A stretch of 64,000 nt of DNA, from positions 1-64,000 of the forward strand of contig CAYYPW010000020.1 in NCBI GenBank assembly GCA_964473645.1, written 5' to 3'. A program made the position numbers and the translations under genes. Below the pieces are notes generated by a model that saw only the letters and a list, made by a program, of their open reading frames with translations, was not told where the DNA came from and ran no database searches. The stretch's first letter is position 1; the number at the start of each line of letters is the position of its first letter. Shown in pieces: positions 55,844 through 63,909 of the stretch. The stretch is from HdN1 sp964473645 (GTDB lineage Bacteria; Pseudomonadota; Gammaproteobacteria; Pseudomonadales; Ketobacteraceae).

Positions 55844-56521
55844 ATGGACAATAAAAAGAGCACCCAGGATATTTACGACACCCTCCGTAGCATGATTATG
55901 GATTTCGATATCATGCCGGGCTCCCGCATGACCGAGTCCCAGCTCGCGGATTACTTCGGCGTAAGCCGGACCCCGATTCGTGCCGTCTTGCAACGTCTGG
56001 AAAGTGAAGGGCAGCTAACAATCAAACCCAAGCAAGGTTGTTTTGTGCGCAGCCTCGACATGGTGCAGATCAGTCATTATTACGATGTGCGAGTTGCGCT
56101 CGAAAATATGTCGATTGATGAAGCCATCAAACAAAAGAATAAAGAGGCGATTCAGATGCTCGCGACTAAGTGGCATCCCGAAACCCAACTCTTCGGCACG
56201 GCAATTACTGAATCGCTGAAACTTGCAGAAGAAAACTTTCATCTTGAATTGGCAGTGGCCAGTCGAAACCCAGTGCTGGTAAGTTATTTGCAGGATGTCA
56301 ATGCCAATATTCGAGCAGTCAGACGCCTGGGCTGGCCCGATGCTGCCAGTGTCAGCGACACTTACGAGGAGCATTACCTGATCTGTCAATTAATGCTGGA
56401 GCGCAAGTCAGCAAGAGCGAAAGATGAAATGGAGCGTCACATTCGTAAAAGCCAGGAACGCGCCAACCGAATTACGCTGCAACAGATCTATAACGAGCGG
56501 AATATGATTCGCTTTGAATGA
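55844..56521 (+). CDS. GntR-family transcriptional regulator (FadR-type, FCD domain)
   Basis: The N-terminal winged helix-turn-helix (about residues 1-75) has YDTLRSMIMDFDIMPGSRMTESQLADYFGVSRTPIRAVLQRLES (given here as its landmarks MPGSRMTES and SRTPIRAVL). The remaining part is an all-helical FCD ligand-binding domain, with NFHLELAVASRNP typical of metal-binding FCD folds. It is divergent from the channel-transport-hydrolase operon and very probably controls it, responding to the imported compound or a breakdown product. Length (225) is normal. Confidence 0.9.
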   Translation: MDNKKSTQDIYDTLRSMIMDFDIMPGSRMTESQLADYFGVSRTPIRAVLQRLESEGQLTIKPKQGCFVRSLDMVQISHYYDVRVALENMSIDEAIKQKNKEAIQMLATKWHPETQLFGTAITESLKLAEENFHLELAVASRNPVLVSYLQDVNANIRAVRRLGWPDAASVSDTYEEHYLICQLMLERKSARAKDEMERHIRKSQERANRITLQQIYNERNMIRFE

Positions 56522-56558
56522 GTCGGAGAGGAAAGCAGGGGAGGGTGGGGCAAAAAAA

Positions 56559-56590
56559 AGGGGCAAGACACCGGTTAGTGGCCTGCCCCT
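56559..56590. terminator. Possible bidirectional terminator after the GntR gene
   Basis: Arms AGGGGCA (56559-56565) and TGCCCCT (56584-56590) with an inner CACC/GGTG-like pairing, preceded by an A8 tract and followed by CAATTT. It starts 38 bases after the regulator's stop codon. Confidence 0.5.
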
Positions 56591-56925
56591 CAATTTAGGC
56601 GTGGTGGAGTTTACACGTTAAACCGAAAGTTATCCCTTCCAGGCTTCATTTCATTGGAGTTTCACGTCGGGAACCCGTTTTTATACTCACTTTTGTACTC
56701 ACCTACCGAGTTCATGGCTGTTCTTGGCCAGATTTGTGAATTTGGTCACAAATTTCTTGCGGGTGGTTCTTGATACCGTCATGCGATCACACGACCAATT
56801 GCGCAACAGCTCGTTTCGCAATTAGCCGGTCGTCAGACCAATAGCGATTTCATTGGATAGGAGTTCGATACTTCGGACCATCGCAGTGCCAATAAAGGAG
56901 GATTGTACCGCAGTAGGCCGACTTT
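56591..56925. other. Non-coding region marking the change to small orphan genes
   Basis: About 335 bases with no gene I can support. It includes a short inverted repeat around AATTTGTGAATTTGGTCACAAATT (about 56734-56757) and ends at the 3' end of the Xre gene. Beyond it the gene content changes from a coherent operon to unrelated small genes, so a recombination boundary is possible. No integrase or clear attachment repeat was found. Confidence 0.4.
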
Positions 56926-57159
56926 TCACCCTTTAGCTTCTGACAACGGTGGTTCCAGCAATGCTGCCGGTGGTACCCCAAGCGCTTCAGCAAGCTTGAA
57001 TATGTTCAGAAGGGCAATGTTCCGTTGCCCTCTTTCTACACCACCCAGGTAACTGCGGGCTATGCCGCTTTCAAGTGCCAGATGCTCTTGCGACCAACCC
57101 TTTGCTTTCCTGACCTCAATAAGTCGTTGGCCAAAAAGTATACGCGGGTCGGCGGACAT
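56926..57159 (-). CDS. Xre-family helix-turn-helix regulator
   Basis: A 77-residue single-domain Cro/CI-type DNA-binding protein: GQRLIEVRKAKGWSQEHLALESGIARSYLGGVERG gives the five-helix HTH, with WSQEHLALESGIARSYL as the recognition unit and NIALLNIFKLAEALGV following. The start at 57159 has AGGAG eight bases upstream and fits the domain; the frame extends further upstream to 57243. Such small regulators control restriction-modification, toxin-antitoxin or mobile elements. It stands divergent from a lipoprotein gene, which it may regulate. Confidence 0.85.
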   Translation of the reverse strand: MSADPRILFGQRLIEVRKAKGWSQEHLALESGIARSYLGGVERGQRNIALLNIFKLAEALGVPPAALLEPPLSEAKG

Positions 57160-57335
57160 TAATATCGCTCCTAAAAGAAGCGATGCTAGGTAGCCAACCT
57201 CTATCGGACCACGCTCTATAAGTACACGCACTATGAGTGACAATTTTCAAGAAGCTAGGTAACATCTGGGGTGTGGGACATTCGGCAGCGAGGAGCTGGC
57301 TGCCAAGGAATACAAAAACAATCTCAGGAGAGGAT

Positions 57336-57986
57336 ATGAAAACTCACGCCATGGCGGCTGCGACACTTATTTTTCTATCGGGTTGTGCAACTACTGATCT
57401 GAACAACGCTATTAGTTCGTTCAATAATCTTGGCCAATCGCTCACAACGGGGCTGGCTCCAGCTGCTTCTAATGATGGTGGAATTGGCGGCGACTATCGC
57501 CCATTAGCTCAGACCCCCTTGTTTCGTGCGCTGAGTGCTAATCCCTCGACTGATGGTAGTGCACCGGAATGGCCCAAAGTCGTCGTTACTGATTTAACGA
57601 TTCCTCAAGGACAGACCAATATAGGGCGCTCCTTCACCATGAAGCCGAATGAATGCGCCACTTTCAACGCAGTTTTATGGCGCAGTCCAAAGCAGTCGGA
57701 GCGAATCGACAAGGTGACGTTGTGTGCGAAAGATCTGCCAAAGCAGTCCAACAACTTTGTTACTACCTGGCGTAGCTTCCCTGTTTCAGGAAAAACAACG
57801 GGGCAATCCAGAACCGACGGTCCTGTACCGCCATATAGCAAGTTACCCACAAATTCGAATGTTGAGTCCTGGATGATGAATCAATTTGGGCTTTACTATG
57901 TCGGCTCCATGCTGACCATGGTGGGGTATGATCAGAATTTTTCGGTCGACGATCGACGGTTTTGGGTGAAAAACGTTAAGGAATAG
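57336..57986 (+). CDS. Putative lipoprotein of unknown function
   Basis: Residues 1-18 form a lipoprotein signal with the lipobox LSGC (Cys at about position 18), so the mature protein should be lipid-anchored in the envelope. The following region is a flexible Gly/Asn/Ser linker (SSFNNLGQSL) and then a domain of about 150 residues with NIGRSFTMKPNECATFNAVLW and two further Cys. I do not recognise it. AGGAG precedes the ATG at 57336; a longer ATG frame from 57237 is less likely. It is followed by the next gene after one base, so they are probably co-transcribed. Confidence 0.7.
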   Translation: MKTHAMAAATLIFLSGCATTDLNNAISSFNNLGQSLTTGLAPAASNDGGIGGDYRPLAQTPLFRALSANPSTDGSAPEWPKVVVTDLTIPQGQTNIGRSFTMKPNECATFNAVLWRSPKQSERIDKVTLCAKDLPKQSNNFVTTWRSFPVSGKTTGQSRTDGPVPPYSKLPTNSNVESWMMNQFGLYYVGSMLTMVGYDQNFSVDDRRFWVKNVKE

Positions 57987-57987
57987 C

Positions 57988-58461
57988 GTGGGTATTAAGC
58001 TTCAAAAGATAGTATCAGGAGGGCAGACCGGTGTTGACCGTGCTGCTCTCGACGTTGCAATGGCCTTGGAAATTCCGCATGGAGGTTGGTGCCCAAAAGG
58101 CAGAAAGGCTGCCGATGGAATTCTAGATGCGCGATATCAGCTTATTGAAACCGAGTCTGAGGGTTATCGACAAAGAACAAAATTCAACGTACGGGACAGC
58201 GACGGAACGTTGATATTGTTTATTGGACAGATTGAAGGGGGAAGTCAATTGACCCTCCAATTTACCGAGAAAATGCGTCGCCCCGTAATGCCGTTGGATA
58301 TAGAAAAATTTGAGAACGCGCATATTCAACAATTTCATGAATGGATTACCTGCAATAAAATCCAGGTGCTAAATGTTGCAGGGCCGAGTGAAAAATCTGT
58401 CTCCAATATTTACTCGAAATCACGAGGGGTGATTGTTGAGCTGCTGAGCACTTTTCATTGA
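57988..58461 (+). CDS. Putative molybdenum carrier (Moco carrier-like) family protein
   Basis: A 157-residue Rossmann-like protein with the N-terminal signature KIVSGGQTGVDRAALDVAM and GWCPKGRKAADG, which identify the putative molybdenum-cofactor carrier/YpsA-SLOG-like family. SLOG-fold proteins bind nucleotide-like ligands and often occur in mobile or defence contexts. The GTG start at 57988 follows AAGGA and lies one base after the preceding stop. Its neighbours are unrelated small genes, and no molybdenum cofactor genes are close, so a molybdenum role should not be assumed. Confidence 0.75.
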   Translation: MGIKLQKIVSGGQTGVDRAALDVAMALEIPHGGWCPKGRKAADGILDARYQLIETESEGYRQRTKFNVRDSDGTLILFIGQIEGGSQLTLQFTEKMRRPVMPLDIEKFENAHIQQFHEWITCNKIQVLNVAGPSEKSVSNIYSKSRGVIVELLSTFH

Positions 58462-58483
58462 TCCGCACATTTTTTCAAGAGGT

Positions 58484-58637
58484 GGGGCTTCGCCCCAAAC
58501 CCCATTCCTCGCCGCCGGAATGGCTCGGGTGCTGACCCTGTCAGCACGTTACTAAGCGTATTTTCAAACTGACGTAAAGAGCTTTCGCTTCGCTACAGTC
58601 GCTACGCGACGGCTTCGCCGCCCTTTACGTTGGGGCG
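58484..58637. repeat. Cluster of hairpins after the SLOG-like gene
   Basis: Four perfect inverted pairs occur in ~150 bases: GGGGC/GCCCC (58484-58496), CCATTCC/GGAATGG (58502-58523), GTGCTGAC/GTCAGCAC (58529-58547) and ACGTAAAG/CTTTACGT (58572-58630). The outermost sequences CGCCCCAAAC (58491-58500) and GTTGGGGCG (58629-58637) are also near-complementary, giving an attC-like outline. The core triplets do not fit the integron consensus well. Confidence 0.6.
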
Positions 58638-58659
58638 ATGTTCGAGTACCTGTTAAAAC

Positions 58660-59178
58660 TTAGATCGCGTTTTTGCGTTCCCACTCGAGGACCCTATCTT
58701 GTTGTTCTGCGGTTAGATGGCTGAGTGCTTTCGCTAGCAGGTCGAACACCTGCTGCTTGTCGCTGTCGCGTGGCATCCAATCATCGAGTACAACGAAATC
58801 CGGAGATCTGCCTCTCAGAACCGCTGCTAGGACGAGATCGGCAGTAGCTCTCGCGTGGTTTGCCGCATAGGCGATACTGCTCTCATGAGGGATGCCCAGT
58901 TCGTCGAGAATTGACGTGCAGTCATAAATTCCAGTATCGCCAAGGAGTGAGGTCGTATCGGTTGGGCAGCCAGCACCGGAGATGAACGAGCGCGAACGTT
59001 TCTTCCTCGACCGGAAGAATGTCTGTTCCATGTGCCAGTCGCCGGTTCCAGTGGGCGACGGCAGGTTGAGTGCAGCCATGCCGCCTAGATAGCGTAGCCT
59101 TGAAGTGGCGGGAATTGTGATCGACGTAGGCACAGCGGCAGCTGTCCGAATGAGATGTTCAAGCTCCTCGCGTTTCAT
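58660..59178 (-). CDS. Unknown protein, second gene of a coupled pair
   Basis: I do not recognise this 172-residue protein. It has a basic patch (FRSRKKRSRSF), a block TDTTSLLGDTGIYDCTSILDELGI, and a later FVVLDDWMPRDSDKQQ with an acidic cluster. The composition is soluble with no signal peptide. The start at 59178 overlaps the preceding gene by 20 bases and has GGCGGAA. A two-gene, overlapping, small-protein layout is common for toxin-antitoxin or other small defence modules; nothing here proves it. Confidence 0.6.
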   Translation of the reverse strand: MKREELEHLIRTAAAVPTSITIPATSRLRYLGGMAALNLPSPTGTGDWHMEQTFFRSRKKRSRSFISGAGCPTDTTSLLGDTGIYDCTSILDELGIPHESSIAYAANHARATADLVLAAVLRGRSPDFVVLDDWMPRDSDKQQVFDLLAKALSHLTAEQQDRVLEWERKNAI

Positions 59179-59497
59179 TAATATTCCGCCGCTGCCACGT
59201 TTTTAAAAATGTTAAACGCTCTTCATTGCTCAGAATGCCAGCGAAGGGAGAGGATTGGCGCAGTGCTCTTGCGCGTTCAGAATCTTCAACGGCAACGATA
59301 AGGCAGGCCTCCATTCCTTGATTCATCAGCTTTTCCCACTCCTCAAGATAAGGCTGTGAATTAGCGCATACCGTTGTGCGCCATCGTGCAATCGTCATTT
59401 TGGCCTTATCAAAGAGCGCGGGATCATTCCTGATTTTTTCAGTGACCAACCGATGCATCGCTAGGCTGCGTTCATCAATCTCTTGATGCGTCCTCAT
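59159..59497 (-). CDS. Unknown protein, first gene of a coupled pair
   Basis: A 112-residue helical, soluble protein (HRLVTEKIRNDPALFDKAK, ARWRTTVCANSQPYLEEWEKLMNQG, then SNEERLTFLKTWQRR). The start at 59497 has AGGGGGG upstream and is preferred over the longer frame to 59737. It overlaps the following gene by 20 bases, so the two are translationally coupled. The pattern of a small helical protein before a larger one recalls antitoxin-first toxin-antitoxin pairs, but no known family is recognised. Confidence 0.6.
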   Translation of the reverse strand: MRTHQEIDERSLAMHRLVTEKIRNDPALFDKAKMTIARWRTTVCANSQPYLEEWEKLMNQGMEACLIVAVEDSERARALRQSSPFAGILSNEERLTFLKTWQRRNINETRGA

Positions 59498-59576
59498 TGC
59501 TGCCCCCCTTTTTTTGCAAGGTTGCGAATATTTAAGCGCGATCCAGTGGAGTGTCAAATGCATCGAGTGAGTCGGT

Positions 59577-59777
59577 TTATCTCCGAAGGTAGTTGATAAC
59601 AAAACCATTGATTTCTCGCCATGGCTTGTTAAAAGATGACGTTTCTGCGTGCAGGAGTTCGCTACTATCGAGCTTCTTTGTAATATACATTGGCTTTTCA
59701 AGTGGAAGCTCAATTGGTGGTGTTTCATCGTGGTCATTCTGAAGAATAATTGCCTTTCCCACTCGATATTCTTTCAT
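59577..59777 (-). CDS. Small unknown protein
   Basis: A 66-residue open frame with protein-like, charged composition (KEYRVGKAIILQND, then ELPLEKPMYITKKLD). The ribosome-binding site is weak. It lies between the coupled pair and the HAD-like gene on the same strand. It could be a real small protein or a remnant. Confidence 0.4.
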   Translation of the reverse strand: MKEYRVGKAIILQNDHDETPPIELPLEKPMYITKKLDSSELLHAETSSFNKPWREINGFVINYLRR

Positions 59778-59822
59778 AAGCTTTTATTTACCGGGCGTTA
59801 TCCAGAAAGTGAACTGCAAGAA

Positions 59823-60341
59823 TTATTGGTACTTTGCTAAAAACATCGCAATTTGCTGCTGAACAGATTTATCGCCAATTCCGAAATACGGTTGAGTTTG
59901 GATCAGGTTGTCACGATAACGATCATCCCAGCCCTTAACTTGATCATCAATAGCGATCCAATGGCTTAGTTGAGCGCGATTTACGTATCTCATTATCTGC
60001 TGGTATCGAGTCGCTTGATCCCACCAGGTGGTATTTGGCCTATTAAATTCTTCACGGTCGTGCTTCATTCTTGAATGCCAAGTACCGCCTATGATTTTTG
60101 ATCGCAGTCGATCCGAAAGATAGCCACGAGCACGATGAAACCCCAATTCTCGCACCCAGCTGGTACTCAGCACGATCTGAATGTTGCGATGTTCTGCCAT
60201 TAAATCAACTAATACAGACTCCCACATGAAGAGAGATCCTTCGCCCTTGAGCGTTGGTTTTCCTTTTATCCGGTAAACCTCGTCAGGGTGAAGGACGCCA
60301 TCAAAATCAAGAAAAAGTGTTGGTACGTCGTGAGTGTTCAT
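59823..60341 (-). CDS. HAD-superfamily protein of the SAK (RNA repair-associated) type
   Basis: A 172-residue HAD-like phosphatase-fold protein. Motif I is LFLDFDGVLHP with two catalytic-type Asp; motif II is VLSTSWVRELG, with Ser/Thr; motif IV is IAIDDQVKGWDDR. It fits the HAD group linked to 'Swiss Army Knife' RNA-repair proteins rather than general metabolic phosphatases, and these are often found in mobile or defence regions. It acts in the cytoplasm. It is the first gene of a possible minus-strand run with the small ORFs that follow. Confidence 0.75.
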   Translation of the reverse strand: MNTHDVPTLFLDFDGVLHPDEVYRIKGKPTLKGEGSLFMWESVLVDLMAEHRNIQIVLSTSWVRELGFHRARGYLSDRLRSKIIGGTWHSRMKHDREEFNRPNTTWWDQATRYQQIMRYVNRAQLSHWIAIDDQVKGWDDRYRDNLIQTQPYFGIGDKSVQQQIAMFLAKYQ

Positions 60342-60595
60342 AGGTCATAGGTTCGATGAAACGCCAATGCGAGCGAAATATTCGGTACGCATAAGTCAGA
60401 TTTTTGCCGACAAAAGTTGCTGGTTCCCATTGATCATATAATTTTTGACAACAATCCGCATAGGCGGCAAGTCGATTTCATTCATGGTATTTGGCTTCAA
60501 ACGGTTCCTGCTCGATTATTCATTTGAACGCAGTTATTTGCTCTTTGCCATCAATGCCGATGATCACATTTTTTTGCAAAATTGCGCTCACCGGC

Positions 60596-60635
60596 CACAT
60601 TCTTTGTGCTCGTGAAAACGAGCACAAAGAATGTG
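60596..60635. repeat. Perfect 17-bp hairpin
   Basis: Arms 60596-60612 and 60619-60635 are exact inverted copies around a six-base loop (TGAAAA). There is no T-run after it, so it is not a standard terminator. GCCATCAATG/CATTTGATGGC near-complementary flanks (about 60548 and 60648) suggest a larger nested structure. Confidence 0.8.
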
Positions 60636-60824
60636 TGAAGCTTTGCATTTGATGGCAATTATTGGCTTGTTGCGTTCAATTTAATGTGTACCACCGATGT
60701 CTCGTTGTCGGCTAGAAGGTGGCAACAATACGGGCTGGATTGTCGACAAGTGGTTTGAATGTGGTAACAAGTTGGCAACATTACGAGAGGTTGTGCGCAT
60801 TCAGCTCGCGCCAAGGCAGGATCA

Positions 60825-60924
60825 NNNNNNNNNNNNNNNNNNNNNNNNNNNNNNNNNNNNNNNNNNNNNNNNNNNNNNNNNNNNNNNNNNNNNNNNNNNN
60901 NNNNNNNNNNNNNNNNNNNNNNNN
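60825..60924. other. Assembly gap (100 N)
   Basis: Exactly 100 undetermined bases, the conventional length for a gap of unknown size. The repeat unit on its right side and the similar AGGCAGGATCA just before it (60814-60824) indicate that the gap falls inside a tandem array. Confidence 0.98.
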
Positions 60925-60990
60925 AGGTGGGATCAAGGTGGGATCAAGGTGGGATCAAGGTGGGATCAAGGTGGGATCAAGGTGGGATCA
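60925..60990. repeat. 11-bp tandem repeat, six perfect units beside the gap
   Basis: The unit AGGTGGGATCA occurs six times without a mismatch. One imperfect unit lies before the gap. True copy number is unknown because the assembly broke inside the array. The period is not a multiple of three. It lies about 190 bases upstream of the small gene that precedes hsdM. Confidence 0.97.
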
Positions 60991-61180
60991 CCTGGACCCC
61001 AAATGGATACATTGTGTCTAAAACACGGTCAAAATTGCGATCAACAACTGCACTTTCTGGTCACATAACGCCACTTGGCTATCCCCCAAGCGGTTTCTTT
61101 GTGATCGCCTATTGCGCGAAGGGATATCTTTATATAATTTAGCTAAATTATATAACCCTCAGCTATTCAAAGGCTTGGCG

Positions 61181-61420
61181 ATGACCGAGAACGATATCTA
61201 CAGCCAGATCAAGCAAGCCCTGGCTGACGCGCCGCGCAACCAATACACTGCAGAGTTGCATCTACAGATGATCAAGTATGCAGATCACCTGAAAACCATC
61301 ACCTCCAAAGAGTTCTGCGAGAAAGTTGGTCTGAGCCAAAGCTTAGGCACCGAATTCAGCAAAATGCGCAATCTCACTCAGCGACTCAAAGCCGCAGGTC
61401 TTAACACCGATCTGCTGTGA
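61181..61420 (+). CDS. Small protein preceding hsdM
   Basis: A 79-residue helical protein (MTENDIYSQIKQALADAP, then SKEFCEKVGLSQSLGTEFSKMRNLTQRL, which resembles a helix-turn-helix). Its placement 59 bases before hsdM and on the same strand suggests it belongs to the restriction-modification locus, perhaps as a regulator. The frame extends upstream to 61112, but 61181 follows a normal spacing. I do not recognise a named family. Confidence 0.6.
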   Translation: MTENDIYSQIKQALADAPRNQYTAELHLQMIKYADHLKTITSKEFCEKVGLSQSLGTEFSKMRNLTQRLKAAGLNTDLL

Positions 61421-61479
61421 CAACCCATTAGCAATCAGCACCCGATTCATAACTAAAAAGCACCCGGATACCTCCCTTA

Positions 61480-63894
61480 ATGGCCATCAAGAAAACCGAA
61501 CTCTATTCCTCCCTGTGGGCCAGCTGCGACGAACTACGCGGTGGTATGGACGCATCACAATACAAAGATTACGTCCTTACGCTGCTGTTCATGAAATACG
61601 TCTCTGACAAATACAAAGGCGATCCTCATGGCATGATCGTCGTCCCAACAGGGGCGAGCTTCGATGACTTAATCAAGCTCAAGGGCAATAAAGAAATTGG
61701 CGAGGGCATGAACAAAATCATCAGCGCCTTGGCTGAAGAAAACGATTTGAAAAGCGTTATCGACATCGCTGACTTTAACGACGAAGACAAGCTTGGCAAA
61801 GGCAAGGAGATGGTGGATCGCCTCACCAAGTTAATCGGTATTTTTGAAGGGCTGGACTTATCGTCCAACCGCGTGGATGGTGACGATTTGCTCGGCGACG
61901 CCTACGAATACTTGATGCGCCATTTCGCCACTGAGTCAGGTAAGAGCAAGGGGCAATTCTATACACCGGCAGAAGTCTCGCGCGTAGTAGCCAAAGTGGT
62001 GGGTATTACCAGCGAAACTCCGCAAGACGCTACCGTCTATGACCCGACCTGCGGCTCTGGATCGCTGTTATTGAAAGCTGCCGACGAAGCACCGCGTGGA
62101 CTGTCGATTTTCGGCCAAGAGATGGATAACGCCACCAGTGCGTTGGCGCGCATGAACATGATTCTGCACAATAACGCCACGGCTAAGATCTGGAAAGGCA
62201 ACACCATCAGTGACCCACAGTGGAAAGACGCCAGCGGACAGCTTAAAACCTTCGATTTTGCTGTCGCCAACCCCCCGTTCTCCAACAAAAACTGGACCAG
62301 CGGCATCAATCCCGGCGAGGACGAATTCGACCGTTTCACCTGGGGCATCCCGCCAGAAAAGAATGGCGATTACACCTTTCTGCTACACATCATCAAATCC
62401 CTAAAAAGTACTGGCAAAGGCGCTGTAATCCTGCCGCACGGTGTTTTATTTCGCGGCAATGCCGAAGCGCGCATTCGCGAAAACTTGATCAAACAGGGCT
62501 ATATCAAAGGTATCATCGGCTTGCCCGCCAACCTGTTTTACGGCACCGGTATTCCCGCCTGCATCATAGTTATCGACAAAGAGCAGGCGCAAACCCGTCA
62601 GGGCATTTTCATGATCGACGCCAGCAAAGGCTTCATGAAAGACGGCAATAAAAACCGACTGCGCAGCCAAGACATTCACAAAATCGTTGACGTATTCAAT
62701 AAACAGGTAACCTTGTCGCGCTACAGCCGCATGGTGCCGCTCAAGGATATCGCCGCCAATGATTACAACCTGAATATCCCACGTTATATCGACTCATCAG
62801 AACCGGAAGACCTGCACGACCTCAGCGCCCACCTCAAAGGCGGCATCCCCGAGCGGGATATCGAAGCCCTCAACGCTTATTGGCAGGTATTCCCCTCGCT
62901 GCGTGCTAAATTGTTCGCGCCTGATCGCCCTGGTTATGTCAAAGCCCTGGTCAGCGCCTCACAGGTAAAAACCACGATTCTTGCACACCCCGAATTCACC
63001 GCCTTTGCCCAGCGCAGCCTGCAACCCTTCGAGCAATGGTCTGCCGACGCCGCCCTAACAGACATCCAACAGGGCGATCACCCCAAACAGCTGATCTATC
63101 GCATCTCAGAAGATCTGCTGCAACGCTATGCCAACGTTCCATTACTCAACAAATACGACGTGTATCAGATCCTCATGGATTACTGGGCCGAGACGATGCA
63201 AGACGATGTTTATGTCCTGGTGCAAGATGGCTGGCAGGCCGGCAGCGTGCTGCGTGAGCTCAAGGTCGAAAAAGGGGAGAAGCTCAAAGAAACCCCTGAC
63301 TTGATCATCAACAAAGCCAAGTACAAAGCTGAATTGCTTCCTCCCGCCTTGAATGTGGCTCGTTATTTTTCCAAACAGCAGGAAGCGCTCAACCAGCTGC
63401 AAACCGCATTGGATAGCGCTACCCAAGAACTAGAAAGCTTCATCGAAGAAAACAGCGGTGACGAAGGTGCACTCAGTGATGCCCTCAACGACAAAGATAA
63501 AGTCACCAAAGCCAGCGTGGGCGCACGCGCAAAACTAACCCACGACCAAGATGAAATTCGCGCCCTGCAAAAAGCCAGCGACCTGTTCAATGCCGAATCC
63601 GATGCGAAAAAAGCAGTAAAAGAAGCGCAGGATGCCTTGGATCTGGCCGTCTTCAAACACTACAAAAAGCTCAGTATCGACGATATCAAAACGCTGCTCG
63701 TGCAAGACAAATGGCTCGCTACCCTGCAAGCCAATATTCAGGCCGAAATCGAACGCATTACCCAGCAACTAGCTAATCGGGTAAAGGAACTCGAAGAGCG
63801 TTACGCCGAGCCGCTGCCCACGCTGGTGGCATCCGTCGACGTGCTCAGCGAAAAGGTGGCTGGGCATCTGAGAGCCATGGGGCTGGAGTGGTAA
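61480..63894 (+). CDS. hsdM: Type I restriction-modification methyltransferase subunit HsdM, extended
   Basis: This N6-adenine DNA methyltransferase is the M subunit of a type I system. The N-terminal HsdM domain reads SLWASCDELRGGMDASQYKDYVLTLLFMKYVSDK (landmarks: ELRGGMDA, LLFMKYVSDK). The SAM-binding motif I is DPTCGSGSLLLKA and the catalytic motif IV is NPPF (VANPPFSNK). At 804 residues it is about 300 longer than many HsdM proteins; the extra C-terminal part is coiled-coil-rich (EALNQLQTALDSATQELESF, EIERITQQLANRVKELEERY). It is preceded by a small gene and followed by a start of another gene, with hsdS and hsdR expected beyond the window. Confidence 0.93.
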   Translation: MAIKKTELYSSLWASCDELRGGMDASQYKDYVLTLLFMKYVSDKYKGDPHGMIVVPTGASFDDLIKLKGNKEIGEGMNKIISALAEENDLKSVIDIADFNDEDKLGKGKEMVDRLTKLIGIFEGLDLSSNRVDGDDLLGDAYEYLMRHFATESGKSKGQFYTPAEVSRVVAKVVGITSETPQDATVYDPTCGSGSLLLKAADEAPRGLSIFGQEMDNATSALARMNMILHNNATAKIWKGNTISDPQWKDASGQLKTFDFAVANPPFSNKNWTSGINPGEDEFDRFTWGIPPEKNGDYTFLLHIIKSLKSTGKGAVILPHGVLFRGNAEARIRENLIKQGYIKGIIGLPANLFYGTGIPACIIVIDKEQAQTRQGIFMIDASKGFMKDGNKNRLRSQDIHKIVDVFNKQVTLSRYSRMVPLKDIAANDYNLNIPRYIDSSEPEDLHDLSAHLKGGIPERDIEALNAYWQVFPSLRAKLFAPDRPGYVKALVSASQVKTTILAHPEFTAFAQRSLQPFEQWSADAALTDIQQGDHPKQLIYRISEDLLQRYANVPLLNKYDVYQILMDYWAETMQDDVYVLVQDGWQAGSVLRELKVEKGEKLKETPDLIINKAKYKAELLPPALNVARYFSKQQEALNQLQTALDSATQELESFIEENSGDEGALSDALNDKDKVTKASVGARAKLTHDQDEIRALQKASDLFNAESDAKKAVKEAQDALDLAVFKHYKKLSIDDIKTLLVQDKWLATLQANIQAEIERITQQLANRVKELEERYAEPLPTLVASVDVLSEKVAGHLRAMGLEW

Positions 63895-63909
63895 CGTGGA
63901 GATCCCCAG

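Larger units (their letters stand above)
60342..61180. other. Non-coding region with hairpin, tandem repeat and assembly gap
   Basis: About 840 bases without a gene I can support. It contains a 17-bp perfect hairpin (60596-60635), the 100-base N run (60825-60924) and six 11-bp repeats (60925-60990). Frames crossing the N run are artefacts. The AT-rich part 61120-61165 (TATATAATTTAGCTAAATTATATAA) is a palindrome directly before the small gene ahead of hsdM and could be its promoter or an operator. Confidence 0.7.

Noticed and set aside
57988..58461. Molybdenum metabolism gene
   Set aside because: The family name suggests it, but there are no cofactor genes nearby and the SLOG-like fold occurs widely in other roles.
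58484..58637. True integron attC site
   Set aside because: The R-box core does not match the GTTRRRY/RYYYAAC consensus, the next genes face the other way and no integrase is seen; kept only as a structural curiosity.
60925..60990. CRISPR array
   Set aside because: Units are 11 bp, directly adjacent and without spacers, and no cas genes are present.
60697..61068. Open frames crossing the N run
   Set aside because: They exist only because N codons have no stops and because the 11-bp array cycles through frames.
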